From NCBI RefSeq assembly GCF_014698965.1, contig NZ_JACXAE010000057.1, forward strand, positions 62,001-126,000: a DNA stretch of 64,000 bases, written 5' to 3'. Under the pieces are notes generated by a model, which worked only from the letters and a program-made list of their open reading frames with translations, had not been told where the DNA came from and did no database searches. The translations under genes and the position numbers were made by a program. Shown piece after piece: positions 58,195 through 64,000 of this stretch (position 1 is the stretch's first letter; every line of letters begins with the position of its first letter). The DNA is from Iningainema tapete BLCC-T55. Its GTDB lineage: Bacteria > Cyanobacteriota > Cyanobacteriia > Cyanobacteriales > Nostocaceae.

Positions 58195-58623
58195 TTAAAA
58201 CGAACGTAAATAAGTGTTGATTTGTTGTACATAAAAGGGATATTGCCTTAAAGCAAAATTAATTGCCTTAAAAACTTGGTTAGGGTCAAGGTCGTCATAT
58301 TCATGGACAAGGCGATTTCTTAATCCGGCTGACTGTGCCAATTGTCTTGCTAATTCAGGAGTAATGATGCCACATCTGCCAAGTTCAATAAATGCCTCAA
58401 AGTTAGTTGCTGAATTTCCTTGAAGTAAACTTGACAGTATATGTTCGTTAATATCTATTGCTGCCTGAATCATTAATTGCAATAGTCTTTCTACAATTAA
58501 TTGCTTATCGAAGTCATTTAGGTAGTCATCTATTGTAATCGCCTCAAATCTTTTAAGACTTTCAAGATAGCGAGTAATTAATTCAAGTCTAGTTGCGATA
58601 ACTACAGAATCGATAGCTGTCAT
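58195..58623 (-). CDS. hepT: HepT-like HEPN toxin
   Basis: 142 residues from an ATG that overlaps the mntA stop (ATGA). Helical HEPN fold with the motif RNRLVHEY (RX4HXY), the RNase or modification site of HepT toxins. It forms a module with the nucleotidyltransferase upstream. In characterised pairs MntA adds AMP to a Tyr of HepT to silence it; the Tyr of the motif is present here. Confidence 0.92.
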   Translation of the reverse strand: MTAIDSVVIATRLELITRYLESLKRFEAITIDDYLNDFDKQLIVERLLQLMIQAAIDINEHILSSLLQGNSATNFEAFIELGRCGIITPELARQLAQSAGLRNRLVHEYDDLDPNQVFKAINFALRQYPFYVQQINTYLRSF

Positions 58624-59087
58624 ACACCCCACCTTTGCAAAAAATGCTCAATATTTTGCCGCTTAGCCTGCTCTATCTTTTTTATTTCTACATCGCTAAG
58701 TAATACCCGATGTCGAAACTTATCAAATTCTCCTATTTCCTGCTCGTATAACACTTTTCCGTCACGGGCAACAAAATGCGCCAATAGTGGAGAACAATGA
58801 TTAAGTTCTACAACATCAATTTTGTCATGGTTTATTCCAAAAATTTCACCAAGAATTAGAGGTGCTTCAAACAAACCCCAAGCATTATCTCTAATAGAAG
58901 TATTACGTATTTCTTGATCGTAAAATGCAGCAAAATCCCAGTCACTATTTGCATGAGTTTTCCCAGTAGCTCTAGAACCAAACAGAACCAACATTTTTAG
59001 ATAAGGAATTTTATCAGGTAGTTGTTGAGCAAGTTCCCTGAGTTCTACAATTGTTGGTGTATTCATTTCAGTATCCTTATTAACCAT
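58620..59087 (-). CDS. mntA: MntA-like minimal nucleotidyltransferase antitoxin
   Basis: 155 residues; an ATG at 59066 with AAGGA before it is the likelier start. Nucleotidyltransferase motif GSRATGKTHANSDWDFAAF (GSX10DXD) and a third Asp in KIDVVELNH. It should AMPylate and neutralise the HepT encoded next. The gene pair lies just beyond the WYL gene of the CRISPR locus. Confidence 0.92.
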   Translation of the reverse strand: MVNKDTEMNTPTIVELRELAQQLPDKIPYLKMLVLFGSRATGKTHANSDWDFAAFYDQEIRNTSIRDNAWGLFEAPLILGEIFGINHDKIDVVELNHCSPLLAHFVARDGKVLYEQEIGEFDKFRHRVLLSDVEIKKIEQAKRQNIEHFLQRWGV

Positions 59088-59104
59088 TGTCTACTTCCCA
59101 ATTT

Positions 59105-59406
59105 TCATTCCACTCCTTCTAACAGTTTAGCAACTTGCTCTGGAGCGGGAAATTGTGAGTCCAACCAATTTCTGCAACCATTGGTTGCAGTTTTTCGTTC
59201 TGGCTGTAAGCAACATAAAAACTGCGCATATTCCAAATATTACGGGCAGAAAACCCGCTAATTCCTGGAAACTCTGCTTGCAAGTCCTTTGCTAACTGTT
59301 CCACCACTGATTTACCCCAGCTAGCTCCCTGCTGTCGGTTGACAATTATCCGTCCAATATCCCAGTAGAGGGCATTTAGCTCATAAATCTGTTTCCTCTT
59401 CTTCAA
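59105..59406 (-). pseudogene. Collapsed DUF1016 (YhcG-type) nuclease gene
   Basis: The frame gives YELNALYWDIGRIIVNRQQG, WGKSVVEQLAKDLQAEFPG and FSARNIWNMRSFYVAY, the N-terminal domain of YhcG-like proteins, then ends soon after IGWTHN. Switching to another frame gives FPAPEQVAKLLEGVE and a stop, like the end of such proteins. The PD-(D/E)XK nuclease part in between is absent. The start (TTG at 59406) is also doubtful and overlaps the next gene. An internal deletion with frameshift is the simplest reading. Confidence 0.75.
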
Positions 59407-59767
59407 TTGGTTGATACTCTCGAATTGTTCCTTTTTGGATCATCCACAACTTACCTGTAACTTCTGCTTGTTCCAACCACAGGATTAATGTTTCTATAGC
59501 TTCGCGCCAGTCTGGAAAAGTAGCGTGGGATGGCAGACGAATCACCACTATTTCTGCATATTCAGCAGGATTATACCGAATGCGATTGCCAAAACCCCTG
59601 TCTGCGGTAACTAAACATCTATCTTCGCTGCGACAAACATCAATTAATTCCTCATCTGGTGCTGAAATCAAACCCTGTTCTCGTACTGTGGTAACATCAT
59701 GTCCTGCCATGCGTAACCATGTAGCAACCCGAAGACTGCCAAGATTTTCATCAAGTTTGATATTCAC
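59381..59767 (-). CDS. DUF5615 PIN-like protein (toxin candidate)
   Basis: 128 residues, GTG start overlapping the preceding stop. MNIKLDENLGSLRVATWLRM holds the first acidic residues, DEELIDVCRSEDRCLVTADR GF-type motif the others, as in Mut7-C/PIN-like nucleases. Together with the DUF433 gene it makes a recognised toxin-antitoxin pairing. Its 3' end overlaps the collapsed DUF1016 remnant. Confidence 0.85.
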   Translation of the reverse strand: MNIKLDENLGSLRVATWLRMAGHDVTTVREQGLISAPDEELIDVCRSEDRCLVTADRGFGNRIRYNPAEYAEIVVIRLPSHATFPDWREAIETLILWLEQAEVTGKLWMIQKGTIREYQPIEEEETDL

Positions 59768-60024
59768 TTACTTGTTTCCTTGTGAGTTCCAATTGGAATT
59801 TCAACAAAGCGATCTCTGCTCATTTCAGCACCGTAGGCGATACAAGCCAGAATGTCCTCTTTTTCCAAACCAGGATACTCCTCCAAAATTTCCTCAATTG
59901 TTGCGCCACCAGCTAAGATGTCTAGTATCAGAGATACCCAAATCCGATGTCCTTTAATACAAGGTTTGCCGAAACAGATATTTGGATCGATAGAAATTCG
60001 GGAAAGCAGATTGTCTTTAGTCAT
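59764..60024 (-). CDS. DUF433 antitoxin-like protein
   Basis: 86 residues. RISIDPNICFGKPCIKGHRI and ILAGGATIEEILEEYPGL are the DUF433 signature, with a winged-helix fold. Such proteins accompany DUF5615 toxins as antitoxins (VapB45-like). Overlap with the toxin start by 4 bases shows coupling. Confidence 0.88.
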   Translation of the reverse strand: MTKDNLLSRISIDPNICFGKPCIKGHRIWVSLILDILAGGATIEEILEEYPGLEKEDILACIAYGAEMSRDRFVEIPIGTHKETSK

Positions 60025-60083
60025 TGATTTTCCTCCCTATGAGTGCGTATTCAATAAATATAGCAATCCCATTGCTCTGATTG

Positions 60084-60117
60084 AGATCCCCGACTTCGTA
60101 AAAGTTGTCGGGGATCT
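60084..60117. repeat. Interspersed hairpin repeat, AGATCCCCGAC family
   Basis: Identical over 34 bases to 8654-8687. Located upstream of the DUF433 gene. Confidence 0.88.
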
Positions 60118-60152
60118 TGTTTCTCACGAGTTCCAGATTAAGTATCCTAGAA

Positions 60153-60180
60153 GTAGAGACTTCGTATTTCGTGTCTCTAC
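60153..60180. repeat. Interspersed hairpin repeat, GTAGAGAC family
   Basis: GTAGAGAC faces GTCTCTAC with an imperfect inner stem. As at 8713 it stands about 60-70 bases to the right of an AGATCCCCGAC element. Confidence 0.8.
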
Positions 60181-60203
60181 ATGAAAATTTTCAAATACAA
60201 ATT

Positions 60204-60524
60204 ATGACTTTAGAAGAATTTAAGCAATTAATAGAAAAACAGCATAAATGCCCTCAGTCACTGCCAATACAACTGCAAGGCTTGTGGTATGACAAACAAG
60301 GCTTGTGGGATGCAGCACATGAAACAGTTCAAGATGCCAGTGATGCTGATAGTGCATGGGTTCACGCCTACCTGCACCGTAAAGAGGGCGATTTGAGCAA
60401 TGCCCGTTACTGGTACAGACGTAGCGGGCAGCCAGAATTTGCAGGCAGTTTAGATCGAGAATGGGAGCAGATAACTTCTGAGTTGCTAAAGAAGGCAAGC
60501 CAAGTATGGACAGTGACGAATTAA
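60204..60524 (+). CDS. Conserved small protein of unknown function
   Basis: 106 residues from ATG 60204. LQGLWYDKQGLWDAAHETVQ and WVHAYLHRKEGDLSNARYWY RRSG-type ending are a pattern I have seen in widely conserved bacterial proteins without assigned function. The amphipathic helices resemble half TPRs. Its stop overlaps the pentapeptide gene by 19 bases, so the two are coupled. Confidence 0.75.
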   Translation: MTLEEFKQLIEKQHKCPQSLPIQLQGLWYDKQGLWDAAHETVQDASDADSAWVHAYLHRKEGDLSNARYWYRRSGQPEFAGSLDREWEQITSELLKKASQVWTVTN

Positions 60525-60874
60525 AACGACGTTATAATGCAGGAGAAAGAGATTTTGCTACAGCGAAATTAAGTAGAGTCAGGTTGATTGGAGCCAACTT
60601 AGTTGGAATCAATTTATTTGCCGCCGACTTAACTGCAGCTAATCTAGCCAAAGCCAAACTCTGGGGAGCTAACTTAGGTGGAGCGAACTTAGCTCACGCC
60701 AACTTGACGCGAGCCAACCTCAGCGGTGCAAATTTACAAGAAGCCAATCTCCGGGGAGCCAAGCTTAATTATACCAAGCTCTTCGGAGCAGACCTAAGTG
60801 GAGCTTGCTACGATGATAGCACCCGCTTTTCCAGAGGTTTTGACCCTATTAGTAAAAATATGCGAAAGATTTAA
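60506..60874 (+). CDS. Pentapeptide-repeat protein
   Basis: 122 residues. About twelve A(D/N)LXX units (LVGINLFAADLTAANLAKAK and so on) form a right-handed quadrilateral beta helix. Such proteins are abundant in cyanobacteria; functions range from DNA mimicry to scaffolding, unknown here. The start lies inside the previous gene. Confidence 0.88.
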   Translation: MDSDELKRRYNAGERDFATAKLSRVRLIGANLVGINLFAADLTAANLAKAKLWGANLGGANLAHANLTRANLSGANLQEANLRGAKLNYTKLFGADLSGACYDDSTRFSRGFDPISKNMRKI

Positions 60875-60953
60875 AAAGAGGGGGTAGGGTGTAGGGTATA
60901 GGGAATAAATTTCTTCACCACACCCTAAACCCCAAACCCCACACCCTCTCTTC

Positions 60954-61259
60954 CTAACCCTTTTTCACATCTTTCGCCATGTTGAGGTAGTAATCATCCG
61001 TCTTGATTTTAGGACGACGACGAGTAGTAGTAGAGACTTCAGGATTCACAGACTCAGTTTCATTTAGCTGAGCTTGTGCGCGTTTGATAGTCTGTGCTTG
61101 CTCTGATTCCAAATAGTATTCTGATGTGGAAAATCCGAAAAGCTTGGCAAATAAACCAAAGACATTTCCGAAAAAGCTAGAAATCTGTCGAAATATAACA
61201 GAGAAAAAGCCTTGAAGCCGAAGAAAAGAGTTTTGAATAATTTGATTGAGACGAGACAT
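60954..61259 (-). CDS. Small amphipathic protein, cyanobacterial, unknown
   Basis: 101 residues from MSRLNQIIQNSFLRL. The first half is Phe-rich and amphipathic (GFFSVIFRQISSFFGNVFGL FAKLFGF-type), suggesting membrane association; the second half is polar with a basic TTRRRPKIKTDDYYL. No family function is known to me. Confidence 0.7.
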   Translation of the reverse strand: MSRLNQIIQNSFLRLQGFFSVIFRQISSFFGNVFGLFAKLFGFSTSEYYLESEQAQTIKRAQAQLNETESVNPEVSTTTRRRPKIKTDDYYLNMAKDVKKG

Positions 61260-61382
61260 GGTAGCGCCTCCCATAACTGCCTACTAATATTGTGACTTAC
61301 TGCACAGAAATATTGACGACGATCGACATTATTGCTAATACTTCATGCACAATAGAAATAAGTTGCGGAAAAAATCTAACTT

Positions 61383-61739
61383 ATGGCGGATGTAAGTGGT
61401 ACTTGGCTGGGAACTTATTGGCAAGGAGATACACCTACTCGGTTTGAGGTGACATTGATTCAAAGTGGCAACACTTTAACTGGTAGCATTTTAGACGATA
61501 GTTATTTGGGAGAAGCCCAGCTATCTGGTGAGGTGATTGGGCGTCGGATTAGCTTTGTTAAAACATATTTAACTACCTCACCAGCCCCAATTACTTACGT
61601 AGGCACACTTTCAGAAGATGAAAATTTTATGCAAGGGCAATGGCAAATCAAACGCTCTGACTCTGGTGCTTGGGAAGCCAGACGTAGTGGGGAAAATCTC
61701 ACGGTGGATTTTAAATATCAGTTAACAGTTAACCGTTAA
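61383..61739 (+). CDS. Conserved lipocalin-like small protein, unknown
   Basis: 118 residues, all-beta: VSGTWLGTYWQGDTPTRFEV, VTLIQSGNTLTGSILDDSYL, QGQWQIKRSDSGAWEARRSG. The pattern resembles a small beta-barrel. It is convergent with and overlaps the PhzF gene by 18 bases, both stops lying in a GTTAAC-rich palindrome. Confidence 0.75.
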   Translation: MADVSGTWLGTYWQGDTPTRFEVTLIQSGNTLTGSILDDSYLGEAQLSGEVIGRRISFVKTYLTTSPAPITYVGTLSEDENFMQGQWQIKRSDSGAWEARRSGENLTVDFKYQLTVNR

Positions 61740-62522
61740 CAGTTCTCCTTGTAGGACGGTAACTGCTTGTCCACTCAAGTAGACACGGGCATCTCCATTG
61801 TAGCGAACCTTGATTATACCACCTCGACTTGATGCTTGGTATGCTAAAAACTCATCTTTTCCCAAGCGATCGCGCCAAAAAGGAGCAAGGCAACAGTGGG
61901 CAGCCCCAGTTACAGGATCTTCATTAACTCCTAATCCTGGAGCAAAAAACCGTGAGATGAAATCGTATTCTGAACCCTTTGCAGTTGAGCTAGTCACAAT
62001 TACTTCAGATAAAGCGAGTAGTTGTTGGAAATTGGGCTGAATCTTTCTTACCACATCTTCAGACTCCACCTCTACCAGATAACCCAGGGAATTCTTCATT
62101 ACAGTTTTCACGGGAACACCCAAAGCTTGAGTAAGTTCAACAGGTGCATTTGTTTCTTCTGAATGATTCACGGGAAAATCGAGTTCAATCCACTCACCCT
62201 GTTTCTTAGCTATCAGTAGTCCACTTTTTGTATGAAAACGAGCAACTTCTTCAGGAGATAAATGTCCCTCTGTCCACAAAACATGCGCACTAGCTAGAGT
62301 AGCATGACCGCACAACGGCACTTCAACTGCTGGTGTGAACCAACGCAAATTAAAACCATCCTCCTGCTTGACCAAAAATGCAGTTTCAGATAAATTCATC
62401 TCTTGTGCTACATTCAGCATCCAATCGGACGACTTCTGTTCAGTCAACACGCACACAGCAGCCGGATTGCCTGAGAAAGGTTTGTTGGTAAAAGCGTCTA
62501 CTTGAGTTATTATTTGTTTCAT
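61722..62522 (-). CDS. PhzF-family isomerase-like protein
   Basis: 266 residues. VDAFTNKPFSGNPAAVCVL at the N-terminus, NLSETAFL with the conserved Glu, RWFTPAVEVPLCGHATLASA and GVNEDPVTGAAHCCLAPF are the PhzF hallmarks. Substrate unknown; no phenazine genes are near, so a general epimerase/isomerase role is likelier than phenazine synthesis. Confidence 0.92.
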   Translation of the reverse strand: MKQIITQVDAFTNKPFSGNPAAVCVLTEQKSSDWMLNVAQEMNLSETAFLVKQEDGFNLRWFTPAVEVPLCGHATLASAHVLWTEGHLSPEEVARFHTKSGLLIAKKQGEWIELDFPVNHSEETNAPVELTQALGVPVKTVMKNSLGYLVEVESEDVVRKIQPNFQQLLALSEVIVTSSTAKGSEYDFISRFFAPGLGVNEDPVTGAAHCCLAPFWRDRLGKDEFLAYQASSRGGIIKVRYNGDARVYLSGQAVTVLQGELLTVNC

Positions 62523-62632
62523 GATGATGAAATTGTAAGTTTTCTGTAAATTAACTACAGTTTTACTTTGCTATCATGGCATTCTCTCGCTACATTGGTT
62601 AATAGTTAGTTCGATTACCATTTTCACAGCCT

Positions 62633-63916
62633 ATGAACCCTGCCCTGACTAAAATTGGCGCTCAAATGTCCAACCTGACTGGTGTCAGAGCCATTATGAA
62701 GGACATTATCGAAACTTTACAAGCTGGTGCGGGGCAGCAGTTTATTAATTTGAGTGCTGGCAACCCGTTGATTCTGCCAGAAGTTGAAGAGCTTTGGCGG
62801 GATTGTACATCACAACTGCTAAATAGTCAAGAATATGGTGAAGTAGTTTGTCGCTACGGTTCAAGTCAGGGCTACGCACCATTAATTGAAGCGATCGCCA
62901 ATGATTTCAATCAGCGCTATGGGTTAAACTTAACACAGCGCAACATCCTCATCACCCCCGGCAGTCAATCGCTGTACTTCTACGCAGCCAATGCCTTTGG
63001 CGGCTACACAAACAGCGGCAATCTCAAGCAAATCGTTTTACCTTTAAGTCCAGATTACACCGGATACGGTGGTGTTTGCTTGTTTCCAGAAGCTTTAATC
63101 GCCTACAAACCAACTCTAGATATTGATGCGGCAGCACACAAGTTCAAATATCGCCCCGACTTTAGTAAGTTGTCAATTACAGAAAACACGGGTTGCGTGA
63201 TTTTCTCTCGCCCTTGTAACCCTACTGGTAATGTCCTTACTGATGAGGAAGTGAAGAAAATTGCTGCTATGGCTGCACAGTTTGATGTGCCAGTGTTGAT
63301 TGACTCTGCTTATGGTCCTCCTTTCCCAGCGTTGAACTTTACGCAAATGACGCCTATATTTGGTAATAATATCCTGCATTGTATGAGTTTATCAAAGGCG
63401 GGATTACCAGGAGAACGGATCGGGATTGCGATTGGGGATGAACAGTTAATTGAAGTTTTGGAGTGTTTCCAAACGAATGCTTGTCTTCATGCTTCTCGTT
63501 ATGGACAAGCGATCGCTGCTCGTGCTATTAATTCGGGGGCGCTTGCTCAAATTTCTCTTGATGTGATTCGCTCTTTTTATCAGAATAAGTTTACGGTGTT
63601 GGAAAGTACTTTAGATGCAGCGATGCCTAAGGATTTACCTTGGTTCCTCCATCGCGGTGAAGGGGCGATTTTTGCTTGGTTGTGGTTGCAGGATTTGCCG
63701 ATTTCTGATTGGGAGTTGTACCAGGATCTGAAGCAAGTGGGTGTTATTGTTGTGCCTGGTAGTACTTTCTTCCCTGGTTTGCAGGAGGAGTGGGAGCATA
63801 AGCAGCAGTGTTTGCGTATTAGTTTGACTGGTAGTGATGAGGAGATTGTTACTGGGATGCAAGGTTTGGCAAGGGTGGTTGAGGGGGTTTATCAGCGTGA
63901 GGTTGTGGGTGTTTAA
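62633..63916 (+). CDS. avtA: Valine-pyruvate aminotransferase
   Basis: 427 residues, fold type I PLP enzyme. SLSKAGLPGERIGIA has the PLP Lys, CNPTGNVLTDEEV the Asn/Pro signature and LIDSAYGPPFP the Asp/Tyr. Length and the opening NPALTKIGAQMSNLTGVRAI agree with AvtA, which makes valine or alanine by transamination with pyruvate. Complete in the window. Confidence 0.9.
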   Translation: MNPALTKIGAQMSNLTGVRAIMKDIIETLQAGAGQQFINLSAGNPLILPEVEELWRDCTSQLLNSQEYGEVVCRYGSSQGYAPLIEAIANDFNQRYGLNLTQRNILITPGSQSLYFYAANAFGGYTNSGNLKQIVLPLSPDYTGYGGVCLFPEALIAYKPTLDIDAAAHKFKYRPDFSKLSITENTGCVIFSRPCNPTGNVLTDEEVKKIAAMAAQFDVPVLIDSAYGPPFPALNFTQMTPIFGNNILHCMSLSKAGLPGERIGIAIGDEQLIEVLECFQTNACLHASRYGQAIAARAINSGALAQISLDVIRSFYQNKFTVLESTLDAAMPKDLPWFLHRGEGAIFAWLWLQDLPISDWELYQDLKQVGVIVVPGSTFFPGLQEEWEHKQQCLRISLTGSDEEIVTGMQGLARVVEGVYQREVVGV

Positions 63917-64000
63917 ATGAACCGCCAAGACGCCAAGGGCGCCAAGAAGGAAATGGAGAAGGTTCCAAATCCAAAATCCAAAATCCAAAATCCAAAATCT
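63917..64000. repeat. NRQDAK-type repeat followed by TCCAAAA heptamers
   Basis: From 63917 the sequence ATGAACCGCCAAGACGCCAA continues like the start of the inactive M16 gene (12797-12834). From about 63963 to the end are five TCCAAAA-type heptamers. A frame runs through it to the edge but looks repeat-derived. Confidence 0.75.

Overview
The window looks like chromosomal DNA of a filamentous, probably Nostocales-type cyanobacterium. The clues are frequent GCGATCGC (HIP1) octamers, tandem heptanucleotide repeats (STRR type), double-glycine peptides with a DLNYLE-type leader, a Tab2-type protein, PEP-CTERM proteins and a type I-D-like CRISPR locus of the cyanobacterial kind. The genus assignment is inference. 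No rRNA or tRNA gene, transposase or phage module was recognised.

Region 1 (1-8.7 kb) is a peptide export cluster on the + strand. It holds a C39-peptidase ABC exporter (cut by the window edge), an HlyD-type adaptor, a parvulin-like isomerase, a secreted-peptide precursor with a GG leader, a TPR/GT41 glycosyltransferase, a small unknown protein and a second GG-leader peptide. Region 2 (8.7-36.5 kb) is mostly ordinary chromosome: two paralogous PEP-CTERM proteins, an M16 protease pair, TetR and DUF4332-like proteins, aminopeptidase P, a VapBC-like pair, a Zur-box-preceded COG0523 metallochaperone with a WD40 gene, an NDH-2/DoxX pair, SufE, Tab2, a degenerate histidine kinase, an SDR, three PRC-barrel/DUF2382 stress proteins, KDPG aldolase, a decayed hybrid-kinase remnant, an L,D-transpeptidase, an Hsp70 relative and UvsE.

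Region 3 (37.4-58.2 kb) is the CRISPR-Cas locus. A two-spacer satellite array (37.9 kb) is followed by a very long array of about 115 repeats (38.33-46.69 kb). Both are read on the - strand from homologous leaders at their right ends. To the right lies a tight - strand operon read cas10d-like, csc2, csc1, cas3, cas6, cas4, cas1, cas2, headed by a small winged-helix gene. A divergent WYL regulator stands beyond it. The nuclease HD domain sits on Cas3 rather than on the large subunit, unlike textbook type I-D.

The most interesting signal lies between the cas operon and the WYL gene (57056-57163). Two degenerate repeat halves flank a pseudo-spacer, and a Rho-independent terminator follows on the + strand. 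The first 12 bases of the pseudo-spacer match 11 of 12 bases at the cas promoter start site, with the only mismatch at position 6, and the target is preceded by GTC. Overlapping spacers inside the big array independently point to a GTN PAM (GTT, GTA, GTA). This is what a CreR-like crRNA that represses its own cas operon should look like.

Region 4 (58.2-64 kb) holds two toxin-antitoxin-like pairs (MntA/HepT and DUF433/DUF5615) and a collapsed DUF1016 nuclease. Small conserved cyanobacterial genes, a PhzF-like enzyme and a valine-pyruvate aminotransferase follow. Several families of interspersed hairpin repeats are scattered through the window and have entered the ends of several reading frames.
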